Assembly (NCBI GenBank): GCA_963932145.1
Contig: OZ010596.1
Coordinates: forward strand, 85,677,776 to 85,741,775
DNA length: 64,000 nucleotides
Reading direction: 5' to 3'
Source of the DNA: Acanthosepion lycidas
Lineage: Eukaryota > Mollusca > Cephalopoda > Sepiida > Sepiidae
In this document: positions 26,006 to 37,935 of the stretch, piece after piece
How the letters are laid out: every line of letters begins with the position of its first letter
Position numbering within the stretch: the stretch's first letter is position 1
Notes under the pieces: generated by a model
What the model saw: only the letters and a program-made list of their open reading frames with translations
Database searches by the model: none
Told to the model about the DNA's origin: nothing
Made by a program: the position numbers and the translations under genes

Positions 26006-26529
26006 CAGATTCAAGAAAGGAGCCAAAACATCAAAAAATTAACTGATAAGATTTCTTCTACCATGTAAATCAAAATGAAAACAATCTACCCTCTAGGGTG
26101 GAAAAACAAATTCATAAATCAAAATCAGAATTTTTAATATGATATACAACAATAATTAGATAAGATCTGATAGGAATATGATAACTAATAAAGACTCCAG
26201 TTATGCATCATAATATCTATTTTATGAATTAAAATACATACACCTGTCATCCCAAACAAAAACAGAAGAAAATTCCTCCCTTCACTACACATATCCACTT
26301 TTGAAAGAAACCAGTTTGTCTGATAATCACAAAAGTGTGAAACCCAAGGTTACCAACTACTATCCATGCAACTGAATATATATAAATTTTAATTTAATTA
26401 GAAAACAGACAACCTTAAGGGTCCATTGATTATATTTTATTTTTTCTGGGAAGGTGTTTTTTTTGTTTCTTGGTTCCTCAGATCACATTTCCAAGCACGA
26501 AAAATGGTTTTAAATTTACACATTATTTT

Positions 26530-26860
26530 TATACACTTTTGAGGGGTAGTTATAAGTTGATGTAAGGTGATAGGGAGATGGGAAGGAGGACGACAGATAT
26601 GGTAAAAGTTAGAGAAGGAAGGGAAAGATTGGAATAATTTTAAATCTATTTTATTAAAATAGATAAGAGTAAGGGATAGTGGGGGATTATGGACCAGACA
26701 TTGACCTATTTAATAAGTCATCTCACAGGAAATGAGACAAAGAGAAAAAAAAAGAGAAGATATAAAAAAAAGCAAATGTGGAAGCAGGTTTGGGAGGAAA
26801 AAAAGTGTGGAAAGAATAATAAATTAACATATATAGGCATATTGTATTTAATTTCAAAAA
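26530..26860 (+). repeat. Purine-rich dispersed repeat, copy 1
   Basis: Shares ordered blocks with 44995-45300: GAGGGGTAGTTATAAG, ATAGGGAGATGGG, then ATGGACCAGACATTGACCTA followed by TTTA, GGAAATGA and a GA-rich run. Not coding. Family unknown. Confidence 0.55.
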
Positions 26861-26934
26861 ACACAGATTGATATCTTTTGCAGTTAATGTTTGACATTAT
26901 CTAAAAATTATCAAATAAAATAAAAAATACCTGG

Positions 26935-27020
26935 GATCGCTTCCTCCATGACAAATCAGCCATGGTGAAATTCGAACCCAGGTCTCATGGTCAGAAAGTG
27001 AATGTTCTAACCACTCTAAG
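26935..27020 (-). mobile_element. tRNA-like SINE head
   Basis: Minus strand: TTAGAGTGGTTAGAACATTC (box A) and CCTGGGTTCGAATTTCACC (box B) at near-tRNA spacing. The T-stem and acceptor stem do not pair properly, so this is a tRNA-derived repeat or pseudogene, not a working tRNA gene. Confidence 0.55.
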
Positions 27021-27682
27021 ATATATATATCTGTTAAAGGTCAATGTGAATAAGGACAGAAGAAAAACTTTTGTCTTTATTCACTGATAAGATCTGTTTA
27101 ATTTTTTTATTGCATTTTACAATTTTCAAATACCGTGTTGCATATTGGGATGGGATATTGTAGATAAACTGATTGAAGTTCATGTTTGTTCCGTTGTTTT
27201 GTTCAAGTTCTGGTCTCAATCATTTTCAAGAACCATGTTGTGGCTTGTTTGCTTTAGAAAGCTGAAAACTTAAAATAGTCCAGAGTGACATCTTGTGAAA
27301 TGGTTTAGAGGAGCGAGACTGCTCCAAAAATAATTTGTTATTTTATATACATATATTAATGTTTTTGTACACACTTGAAGATACGGTCTCCTGTGGTGAA
27401 TGATATTTAACGTTGGCTCTTTATTTTGTATAATAATAGTTTTTATAGTTTTGAGTCTTTCCTTGCATTGAGTGCTGTATAATATTTTGATATTATCCAT
27501 TAATACTTGTCTTATGTTGATTGGTTTTGGGTTGCTTGTCAATATTGTGTACAATTTGATGCCTGACAAGTGAACTGTGAGTCAATGTGCAAGAAAGTGT
27601 GGTGTATGTGTGGCCAATGTGAGAATCTAATGCTGTCATTTTTATTGTTAATATTGATGCAACAATCTCCCCGAGGGCATGA

Positions 27683-27730
<48 letters not shown>
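27683..27730. repeat. (TG)n(TA)n microsatellite
   Basis: A pure TG run passes directly into a pure TA run. Confidence 0.95.
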
Positions 27731-27732
<2 letters not shown>

Positions 27733-27739
27733 CACACAA

Positions 27740-30700
27740 TGTTACAGGGATGAGTTTAGCTAATTGTCTGTAGATTGAAGAAGGTTTAATTTGTCACTGA
27801 TACTTGGGTTTGTATGTTTCCTTTTTACACTTTCCTTCTGCTTCAATGCCATGATAAGGGCAGAACAATTAATATATTAATCAAAATCACAAAAATAATA
27901 AATTTCTCAGCTACTTTCTTATGTATCTTTGCTTATAATTGAAAGGCCTGCCACTGCCACCAAGTGGTCACTTTGAGAACTAATATGACTCATTCTGCTA
28001 AGCCCACAAATTTTGAAATACATTGCTGATGATTTGGAAGTTTTTTTCCTGCAGATTATTTTTTTTCCTGTAAATTTTGTCTGTTGCATCCGAAATCCAT
28101 TGATTGTCCATAGATGTAAGGTTTGTTTGTATATTCACTGCCACCATTCACCCACAAGTATGTGTGAAGCAACTGGTCATATTGAAGGGTGAAAGAAAGA
28201 AGAAAACAATGTTCCGAACTATAAGATTAGTCCTTTTTCATCTTAAACAAAAAAAAAAAAAAAAACTGAAGTTTGTAGTAATTGTAGTTTTTTAGTTTTA
28301 GCCAGAGACACACTAATATTTCAATAAATAAATATTAAGATACAGCCAAAATGTATGCATTTTTCTCCAAGATGAAAGAAAAACCACTACCCTTTGTCTT
28401 TTTAAATTTACAAAACAATTAGGAATTATCTGATTTAAACAAAATTTTCAGTACTTATTCATTAATAAATTGTATACTGAATAGCTTACTTTATTCAAAA
28501 ACTTAGTCAAAATATTTGTTTGTGAAATAATTGTATTTAAGATTCTTCTTTTAAATTTACTGTTTTAATATTCATTTTTATAAATTTACACTTTAATTTA
28601 CTATAGATATGAAAATAAATTTAAGAGAATAGAAATTTTAAAAATATATACATGTATAATTTTAAAAGTAATCAGCAGATTTAAAAAGTAAAATCGAACG
28701 GTAATAATAATCAAGAATAAGAATTATTACTGTTCATTTTTACTTTTTAACTGAATTTTGAATGCATTCTAATGCATTTTAATTTTAAGATATCTTTGTA
28801 AATACAAATCATGAGATTTGTTTTTTTACAAAAAGCTGCCTTGGGTGATAATGAGTAGATATATATTTACTTTTTCATTTAATTATTGTAGTTTTTTAGT
28901 TTTAGCCAAACACACATCCTCAAATATACAAACAACTTCCCTTTATATATGTATAGATTACTAATATTCATGTCAGAAAGTAAAGGATCATTTTACATTT
29001 ACTGTACATAACTTTTTTTTTTTTTGTTTTAATAGTTATTTTGATTTTATGTTAAAAAAGCTTTATAATTTTTTTTACACAGTAATACAACAACCTGGTT
29101 CTTTCCACAATATATTCTAAGCTAATAATGTTGTAATGTTTGATTTCTTGTTTTGAAAATGTCCCACAGCAATACATATATTTCTTGTTGCACACTTTTT
29201 CCCATTTGATAGCAGAAAGTAAAGTTTGATGATGTATGAATATTTCACTAATTTTTTTCTTTATTTTCCCCTGCATTTCCTCACATTTTTCATATCCATT
29301 AACTTACAACTCTGCTATAAGAAATTATCAGGTGGAGAAAGCATTTAAAAATGAAAACCTGCATCCTTTTAGGAACTAGATGATCATGACTTTACACAAA
29401 TTCCTATGAATTACCAGGACTTTTTGGGAATGAGAGTGGATTATTCTCCTGGTGTTTTCATATGCTTTTGAATTCAGAGTTTTCTTTCTGATGGACTATC
29501 ACCCAAAGCTGAGCTCTGGAAGATATACATTCACATCTTTTCCAGAGGCATTAGTGTGAAAGCGAGCACAACAGATTAGGCTGGAATTTGAGCTTGGCAC
29601 ACCAATTCTAATTTCTGCCAATGATAAAAAATCTTAGCAAGAGATTGGTGGGGGAGGGACACATTTTTGTAGATATATTTCATTTAAATCATTGAAGAAA
29701 ATTCTATAAATTGTATTGTGAATACAATGAACTGTGACCAGAGTACTTTGGAATGATGTAGTGCCTAACAACTTAGTCTAATTAACTATTATTACCGAAA
29801 AAAGTGATTTCAATCCTCCCAGGGGTCAGCATAAATTTCTGTGTTTCTAACTAAATTTTCCTGTTTCTTAATATTTTGCTTAGCTTTTGGAAGGCACATT
29901 TGCTATCCAAGCTCCTTTCTGTAGAATTACATTTCATTTGAGTCATTTACCTTTTCACCTGTGATGATACTGTCCACCATTCACTATTATATAGAAAGTT
30001 TTATATTAAATTGAAAATTGGCACTCATTTCTTTGTTTCAAAGGAAATTTTCTTGTTTCTTAATACTTTGCTTAGCTTTTGAAAGGCATACTAAATAAAA
30101 AAAAAAGTGCATGTTTGAAATTATCAATATGTGAGTGTTATGTTGATACCTTTTTAGAAGATATTTCCATAATGTTTGAGCAGTAAACTGAAAATATTTT
30201 TGATGTCACATTTCCATGTAAAATATCATCTATTAGTTTTATGGCTGTGGTGTGCTTGCTTCAGGAGAACAAGTCTTCCAAGTGACCACAACAGCCATTG
30301 TAATTATGCTGACCTCACAGTGAAGAATTAAGTGGTTGTTCTTTGTGTGCATCCATGAAATGACAATGACTAAGCTCTGATTTACACTTTGCCAGATGCA
30401 TTTTGTATCCAGAGAGATCCTTATCTACTAAAATTTGAAAACCTTCAGTGTATTATATATATATATTATATATATATAAAAACTTTACATGACCTTCACT
30501 CATCCTGTTACTGACAGTTTCATATGCATGCAGAATCTTCAAAACGTAAATAAGGAGAAGATTATTATTTTTTTTATATTGTATATGTTTGCTCTATTTT
30601 TTCATATTTTGCATTGAGCACTGTGCCCTTGTAATGTTTGTTTGATATAAATCATATTATTGTAACATTTTTTCAGCTAATCATAGAAAGCCCTTAATCT

Positions 30701-31255
30701 ACAAGTATCATGACTATTTTATATTTCTTATTACTTCAAGATTTTTTTTTTTTTTTTTTTTTTAAAACACAAGTACTTGTAACAGATTCTATTAGTTAAA
30801 CCTCAGGAATTAATAGGAAGGATAAAACAGTCATGTTTACTCATTTATTTAACATTGTTGGTTCACAAACTTCAGTTACTCATTTCTATTTGCTGAGAGT
30901 TAATTATTCAAACAATTGTTTAATTTGGAGAAGAAGAGGGTGGGAATGTTAGTAGCTAAGAAACAATCATACAAACAGTGTCTACAATGAGAAACAAAAT
31001 GTTTTTAAATAAACGACATTATTGCTATTGTTCATGAAGGGCTGTTTAACAAAGAAATTGTTGCTGAGCTTGAATCAGCAATCTATTACATTTGAAGATG
31101 TTAGAACACATTCTAAGACAATAAAATTCAAAAGTGATTAAAAATATTAATGAAATCAATACAAATATAAAATCTAAAGGGAAACTACAGTAAGCATACA
31201 CCCATTCTGCATATAATTGAAATATCAATTTAGTACAGGAAAGATTTAAATTTAT
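27740..31255. other. 3.5 kb without recognisable genes
   Basis: AT-rich intergenic sequence. It contains a 70-bp palindrome (28681-28750), a diverged duplication near 29.83-30.09 kb sharing TTGCTTAGCTTTTGRAAGGCA, and a 22-base poly-T run near 30741-30762. Confidence 0.5.
28681..28750. repeat. 70-bp palindrome
   Basis: TTAAAAAGTAAAAT-CGAACGGTAATAATAA pairs with TTATTACTGTTC-ATTTTTACTTTTTAA around a short centre. An imperfect foldback. Confidence 0.65.
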
Positions 31256-31260
31256 CAGTT

Positions 31261-31680
31261 TTGTAGCATGATAGTCAGGGTTTTGCTAATAGTTTCATTG
31301 ATTGATTTTTTACAGCTTATCAATTCATTTGAGGGTTATTTAAAGTCAGAAAATATTTTTAGATTGTAATAATTTTTGAGTTAATAATGATTCAATAAGT
31401 CTTACTAATTAACCCATAGCTAGGGGGAGAAGTGAATTTCCAAGACTATTTGTGTGTAAGTGGATATAATGAACCTGAATGGAATTGGAAATCAGCTCTC
31501 TGATGAGCAATTTTGTGAAATTATCCATTACACCACCCACACATCCAAACTTACAGCACCTGGTATTGCCAAGTGGTTATCCAATTAGGTACAGACCAGG
31601 CTCAATGTTGCTTAACTTCAATGATCATATGGGAACCAATGTTTCAAAGTGATGTGTGTGCAAGTCTCAGTTATAATAGT
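31261..31680 (-). mobile_element. Composite SINE with 5S-rRNA-like plus tRNA-like head
   Basis: Read on the minus strand. A 5S-derived part comes first (about 31549-31635): AGTTAAGCAACATTGAGCCT, then GGTCTGTACCTAATTGG and CAGGTGCTGTAAG, matching the 3' half of 5S rRNA. A tRNA-Arg-like part follows (about 31460-31548): GTGGTGTAATGGATAA as box A and GATTTCCAATTCC as box B. Then come the body GTTCATTATATCCACTTACA and the tail ACAATCTAAAAATATTTTCT. The same order is seen at 41275-43105, so the fusion is a property of the family. Tandem RNA heads have been reported in mollusc SINEs (from memory). Confidence 0.75.
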
Positions 31681-31959
31681 TCTAATTCAAAAACATTTAA
31701 ATGTTTAAAACTGACCCAATATTTATTGGTATTATTGAAGCAGTAAGTTTTTACATCTAATAATAGGAAGTAACCTACTTAGGTGCTAAGTAGGTGAGGT
31801 TTGTTAATATAAACAGAGAAAAAAAACAAAGTTAAAATGACAAATCTTGTGAAGGAAGTGTACCAAATAAAAATAATGCAGATATATGAAAAATTTTTAA
31901 ATAAATTTTGTAATATATTTCTTTTCAATATTTGTTGACTGTATTTACATGCAGACTAT

Positions 31960-32160
31960 TGTTCTTATCTTTCTTGTTGTCATCACAACATTTTGGCTGT
32001 TGTACCCTCAGGCCTTCATCTGCTGCATATGGATCTGAGTAACCTACATGAATTTTGAACTGTACCCTTTATTTAATCTACAGGAGTAGATTGTTCTTAT
32101 TTTTTAGTATTGCTCAATTATTGCTGGCTGTTTCCAGAGTCAATGTATACACTGCTCCCT
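31960..32160 (-). mobile_element. tRNA-headed SINE family B, partial
   Basis: Minus-strand body and 3' part: the sequence around ATTAAATAAAGGGTACAG and the tail phrase with GATGAAGGCCTGAGGGTACA correspond to the 3' halves at 56270-56575 and 58340-58550. Confidence 0.5.
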
Positions 32161-32329
32161 CCATTATTCACCAATTTTTTCAGATGTCTAACTTTCCAGT
32201 GTTCTTAATTCCACAGGTGCTGATGATAACATGATTAGCCATGCCTAATTTCATTGTCCCATCCCTCACCATAGCATTTTGATGTTCTTCCAGCCTTATT
32301 TTAAGGAGTGGCATGTTTCACTTTTATAT

Positions 32330-32540
32330 TCTTTGCCACAACTGCAAAGAATCCAGTACACACAGCATTGGTTTGTGAATTTGGTGCCATAGTAATTGTG
32401 AGTTCAATCCCTGGGTCAGGCAGTGTGTATTTGGACACAGTGAAAACAAAGTGAGCAATAAGAGAGTAGTATTAAAATTAAGAACTAGACAAGATATCTC
32501 TAGACATGGGTAGTGGAACAAATGTGTTTTTTTATACCCT
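32330..32540 (+). mobile_element. tRNA-headed SINE family B, 5' part
   Basis: Box-B-like GTGAGTTCAATCCCTGGGTC is followed by GTGTGTATTTGGACACAGTG and AGATATCTCTAGACATGGGT, the same order as the 3985-4200 copy. Confidence 0.6.
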
Positions 32541-32754
32541 TTGAATTTATGCGACCAATAATTTGTCCTCTGTAGAAAATAAGGGTAAAAAGAGCATTGA
32601 TGCAACATGGCGAGAGAAAACAGGACAACACCAAATTTGAGTGGAAAAAAGAAAGGCTTTATATCAGAAAGAAGAAGATAGAAAAATTGGGTTTAAAAAT
32701 CGTTGCAAAAAAACAAAAAACAAAAAAAAAAAAAAAACAGTGGTTTTTGCGAGG

Positions 32755-33070
32755 ACTTAACTGGTGGCAATAAAGTTCATTCGGTTAACAGTTCTTCTCA
32801 TTTTTGTTGCAATGCCAGAATATATTCGTTTTCAGGTTGAAGAGGGATTCAATTTTCAAATGCTTTGCTGCAACTGTTGAGACATCCTTGTTCCTATGTT
32901 GTAATCTTGGCTGCTCCATTTTTGGACACCATGTGGCTGCTGGTTGAGTTCTACGGAGCTAAATTTGTCCGTGTTGAATCGTTGGTGGCACAGGAAAAAA
33001 AGAGGCTGTGAGAGGCTGCTTTCAGCCCAACCCAGGGGCCGGTGGTAACGACCCCTACAAAGGGAGGCAA
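32755..33070. other. Unassigned complex, higher-GC sequence
   Basis: About 300 bases of non-AT-rich sequence ending GGGGCCGGTGGTAACGACCC. No protein motif in any frame. Possibly one end of an unrecognised mobile element. Confidence 0.35.
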
Positions 33071-33264
33071 TTCATTTATCTATAATATTTTCAATACAAG
33101 ACAAATCTATCCTGGTAGATTAGAAAGGAAAGGGTTCTGTTTAGAATTCCCTATAAGTTCCCCAGATCACCATACACTTGAAGGCCTGATATGTGATAGT
33201 AACTTAAAGTAACAAAAAGGATGACTGTTGTATCATTAATTATTATCTAAAGAAAAAAAAAAAG

Positions 33265-33399
33265 AAAAAATTTCTTACAATCTAAAAATATAATTTCGGG
33301 GTTTAAATAACCTTCAAAAAGGCTGATAAGCTGTAGTAAAAAAAAAAAAAAAAAAAAAAAAATGAATGAATCAATGAAACTAATAAAACTATCATGCTA

Positions 33400-33415
<16 letters not shown>
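33265..33415 (+). mobile_element. Composite SINE, 3' tail only
   Basis: CTTACAATCTAAAAATATAA, GGGTTTAAATAACC, GGCTGATAAGCTGTA and CTATCATGCTACAAAA follow the tail of the 31261-31680 copy (opposite strand), interrupted and followed by long poly-A runs. A 5'-truncated copy. Confidence 0.6.
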
Positions 33416-33432
<17 letters not shown>

Positions 33433-33949
33433 ATACATTAAAATTTTATTATAAAATTAAATGACAAATATATATTAAATTTTTCTATTTCCTATGCATA
33501 AGACAAAAAAAAGAAGAAAAGTTATGACCTTTCTCTCCGCTCTCCTATCAAAGCATACCTTATGACTTTTCTAAGTTTCGCAAATCCACGACTTTCCCTG
33601 CAACCATTTTTAAGGGATTGGATTTCAGATTTATCATTTAAAACAATGCCATTATGACGTAAGGGTCAATTTCTAAAGGAAAAAAGATAAATTTAAGAAG
33701 AAAAAAAAAAAAAAAAAAAAAAAAAAAATTAAATAGTTTAAAAAGAAAATTTACGCACGCATTTATAAGTATTTAATTTAATTTATAGAACTAATTTAAT
33801 TTATGGTATGAGACCACGTTATGAATTTTAAAGAACTTTAAATTACTGAAATAGTGAAAAAAATCAAAAATACATTTTCATTTTTAAAACGTCCGTGGCA
33901 TACATAGGAAAAAAAAAAAAATGAATGCCGTTATTTTTACACACGTAAA

Positions 33950-34940
33950 AAATTAAACAACGTGGAAGATTTCTCCCCCCCACCCACCCACTCAGGGAAA
34001 TCGTGTCAAAGGAAAACAAAAATCAAATAAAATTTTAGAGAATAATTTTTCTTAAGTTTTCGAAATTTGATTTAAAATTTGGATTCATTCCCCAATTTCA
34101 AAGAAATATTTGCAACATGAAACCAAAACCTTTTTTTTTTTAGCAACACAACAGGCAAATAACGGTAACCACGTTAGTCATTGGCGTGGTCCAGTAGGCA
34201 TGGACAACCCATTTTTACTCAAATAAATGGTTGTTTAATGTTTTGTAACGGTTCTAGATAAGATCAAAAGATTTAAAAATAAGTTTCAAAGGAAATTAAC
34301 ATGAAAGAACTATAAAAATATGAAAATGTTGTTTTTCTTGTTCAAAAAAACACACACCCAGAGCATTTTTTTTTTGTTTCCCACACCAACAATAAAGACT
34401 AAAAGTACTCAAAGTACTGTCGTGAAGACCTTTTTATTTTCATATCCGTTAGAAAATAAAGGGTTTTTTAACAATGTATTGTTGAACCTTAGAAAAAAGT
34501 AAAAAACTCCATGTCCATTTTTTTTTCATCTCTAATTCAAGACTTTTTGACAGCATTGATTTATTTTTAAAAACTGATTAAAGTATTTTTATATTTTGAA
34601 GCAATCGAGAAAAATCTCTATTTCTAACTAAAATCTTAGAAGAAAAAAAATGATTGATATCACTGATATCAATCATTTTTTTCTTCTAAGATTTTAGTTA
34701 GAAATAGAGAGATTTTTCTCGATTGCTTCAAAATCGCAAAAATAAAAAATATTTTATAATTATAAACAATTATCTTTTTCGATGGTTTTACTTTTATTTA
34801 TTTATTTATTTAACCTTCCCCCAATTGTTGAACAACTTTTTGAACAAATTCGCCGATGCGATTTCTTTTTTTTTTTTTTCTAACTAAAAAAAACGTACAT
34901 GGAATACGTAGAAGATAAGAATTACCAAAAAGTATTCATG

Positions 34941-34979
<39 letters not shown>

Positions 34980-35580
34980 ATTTAAATTTGAAGTAACTTT
35001 TTAAATTATTGTAATAAGTTTTAAAAATTAAGTTCTTTTTGGTGATGGAAACTAAAAGAAAGAAAAAGCAAAAAAAGAAAAAGCAAAAAAAAAAAAAACA
35101 AGCACCTGATGTGGCTAACTAAGAAGACTGAAGTAAAAAAAAAAAAGTTTTAATAATTTGTCATTCTCTAACGTTAACATCGTTTGAATGTTTTAAATTA
35201 ATTTTTAAAATCTTCGTTGCATCCTCTTGTGTAGTAGATAACTTGGTGAATAAAAATAAAATAAAATTTAAAAAAAAATGGGTTGTCATGCCGACATAAC
35301 CACGCCAATCCAAATGACTAGTCACTACGTGGTTATTTGTCTGTTTAGTAACTTAATGCTTTCTGTCATTTAGAAATAAAAAGAATGAAGAAAATGTTTT
35401 ATTTAAGGTAAAATTTAAAATATTTTTGAAATCGTGGGACGTGACCTACGTTTCAAGTCAAATTTGAAAAAAAAAAAAAAAAAAAAAAAAAAAATGAAAA
35501 TTATTTTGTAAATTTTTATTTTATTTGATCTGTTTTCCTTTGACACGATTCCCTGATAAACTTCCACGTCGTTCGTTTGA
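33950..35580. repeat. Large inverted repeat with palindromic centre
   Basis: A roughly 275-315-base sequence occurs inverted at 33950-34225 and 35265-35580. Shared blocks include CGTGGAAG, ATCGTGTCAAAGGAAAACA, ATCAAATAAAA, CAAATAAC, GGCGTGGT and ACAACCCATTTTT. Between them lies a near-perfect 142-bp palindrome. Two opposite copies of one repeat, or the decayed arms of one foldback element. Confidence 0.7.
34593..34734. repeat. 142-bp near-perfect palindrome
   Basis: Arms of about 70 bp begin ATTTTGAAGCAATCGAGAAA and differ only by a 2-base and a 1-base length change. Centre TGATATCACTGATATCA. Confidence 0.9.
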
Positions 35581-36600
35581 GTTTAGAGAGGAATTTATTT
35601 TTCATAATTTAAGATAAATGTGGCACAAAAAAAACAAAAAAACAAACAACTTTTTCTTCTTTTTCGTCTCTTAGTTTTTTAGTCTATTAGTTCATAACTT
35701 TTGGTAGAATTTATTTATTTATTGTCAAGCATTCCCACCCCAAGTTAAAAGTCACAAAATTAAATTAAATTAAATACTATACAAAAATTCGAGTTAGTCT
35801 TACTGTACTCTTTAATTCAAAAGCCATAAACAATGTATTGGAGATAAAATGTAAAAAAAAGTTTTCATAAAAAAGAAAAAAGTTTAAAAATTATTTATTT
35901 TATTTTTAAATCTTAACTAGTTATTTTTTTCTTCTTTGTCTAATTGAAAAACAAATTAGAATCAATAAATTTAGGAAAATCCAAATCAATTCATAACAAT
36001 AATTTTAAAACTTTAAAAATGAAAAAAAAAAAAAAAAAAAAGCAAAAAGCCTTTAAAAAGCTAAAAGTGAAAGAAATGTTTTAATTTTTTCAGACATCTG
36101 AAAATAAAGTCGTTTTTTTAATCACTTTTAAAAAAATCTTAAAAGCAAAGAGATATGAGAAAGAAAACCAAAGAATTCGAGGTTAGTTTTTAGCCGAATG
36201 ATGACAAAACAAAGCGGCAGACGACACTCTAAACTGGACACAAAATGGGGGACTGACATTCAATTCATTCTTCTATTAAAAATAAAATGAATCTCTGCAT
36301 TTACTTAACATTGAGAATTTGAATAAACACGGTAAAGATCTACCAGCCTAAAACCAAAAAATTCAAAACAATTATATAAGACATTACAAATACCTCTGTC
36401 TTCAAACGATACTGAAGATTACCAACAGCAAGCGACCATTCAAGTCTTCTACTAAACAGACAATTAAGAATTGAGATCGCCTAACATAACAAGCACGACA
36501 TACAAGAGCATGATATCCGAATTAGATTCGTATAAAATATTTGAAATATAGTTTTTATAGATTGTAAAAGTTAAAATAAAAATGAGAATTTAATATTGTT
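35581..36600. other. Intergenic sequence upstream of RTF2
   Basis: AT-rich. From about 36180 to 36500 composition is more balanced and CpG more frequent, which could be promoter-proximal sequence of RTF2 or an upstream exon of the divergent GALE gene; neither can be proven here. Confidence 0.4.
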
Positions 36601-36664
36601 TTTTAATTATTATTTTATTTTCACTATCATTTTTTTTGTTTTATTTTTACGAAACTACCGTCAT

Positions 36665-36672
36665 TGACGTCA
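36665..36672 (+). promoter_or_regulatory. Perfect CRE/ATF palindrome in the RTF2 promoter region
   Basis: TGACGTCA lies 138 bases before the RTF2 ATG, with CCATATT (YY1-like) about 25 bases further down. CRE sites close to start sites are typical of housekeeping promoters. Function is inferred from sequence and position only. Confidence 0.45.
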
Positions 36673-36809
36673 GCTCTGGAGGAATGACAACCATATTGTT
36701 ACAGTGTTGTTTAATATCGGATTTGTAGCTTTTTCAAGCAATTTGCTACAATAATATATTTTCTAATTTTTCTATATTTGATTTAAATTAAATTCTCAAA
36801 AAACGCACA

Positions 36810-36878
36810 ATGGGTTGCGATGGTGGTACTATACCAAGAAGAGATGAATTGGTAAGAACAAAGAAGAAACCTGAACAG
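36810..36878 (+). CDS. RTF2: Replication termination factor 2, first coding exon
   Basis: Encodes 23 residues beginning M-G-C-D-G-G-T-I-P-R-R-D-E-L-V, the near-invariant N terminus of RTF2 (human form M-G-C-D-G-G-T-I-P-K-R-x-E-L-V). It ends with a lysine-rich stretch and Q|GTAATT, a good donor in phase 0. RTF2 is a nuclear replisome-associated protein with a degenerate C2HC2 RING-like fold that acts at stalled forks. The ATG context is CGCACAATGG. The rest of the protein (about 300 residues in animals) is beyond this exon. Confidence 0.93.
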
Positions 36879-37935
36879 GTAATTTATTTTTCTTTTCTAC
36901 TTCAGAAGTTAAAAAAGTAAAAAAATAAAATGCAATTTGACTTTTTAAAGTTAATTTCTTTTTAGAGAGCCTATCCTAAGCATCAGTTAAGATTGTGTAT
37001 CCGTTTTTTATCATGTCAAATGCTGCCTTTTGATTCATCAGCTAAATGTTTGTTGTAAATCGAATTAAAAACACTAAACAACCATCAAATTAAAATCTCG
37101 TTTTTGTTTACTCATAGTTTATAGTTAAAAAAATCAGCAAAATAAAATATTTGAAGCAGATCAACATTTTTTTCAAATTGAATATTAACTTGTAAGAAAA
37201 TAAAAAATTACATTTGTAAGTTAGTAGTAGTTAAATAAAAAAAGCGATAAGGGTTTTAAAATATTAAAAATGAAAAATCTTTCTTGAAGCTTTTATTTTT
37301 TTTAGTTTTAATTTTAAGCTAATAGATTCAAAAATTTAATTATTTCCAATAATCAAAATACTTTGCTGTCTTTAAAACCAAATTTAAATTGGTTGGAATT
37401 TGTTTTTAAACCGTTAAAATCAGCCATATTGGCGAATTTGTCAACGCAATATAGGAATTTCATCCAATAAAATGCCATCAGAAGGTTTGCTAAACAATCA
37501 TTACAACAGCAAACTGTCAAAATACTTGCGGACGTAGTTGTAGACATACCATGTTTTTTATTGGGGGGGGGGCATAATAATAATAACTCCCTTTAACTAC
37601 TCCCGCAAACTCGAGAAAAAGATTTTCGCAAGCCAGTGTGAAATTATTTTCTAACTAATGAAAACATTGTATTCAAAAAGTTCACACCTCTATGTGAAAT
37701 TAGGTTTTGAATCCCCTACAGATATAAAAATATAAGCATACTACTACTCGTGGTTCAAAACAATTTCGGAGACTAGTTTGATCTACAGCTGTGTAAATGC
37801 ACAGGCACCCAATAGAAGAGATTAACCTGCAACCGCCTATTCAGCCTTTTGTCTACAAACTCACAAACACATTAGGCTGTAAGTCTATCCACGCATTTCA
37901 CATCACCCTAAGAACACTTAATAATTGCTTGATAA

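Noticed and set aside
26935-27020. Possible tRNA gene
   Set aside because: Boxes A and B are present, but acceptor and T stems do not pair; treated as a SINE head.
31549-31635. Possible 5S rRNA gene
   Set aside because: Only the 3' half is recognisable, it is diverged, and it is fused to a tRNA-like SINE body.
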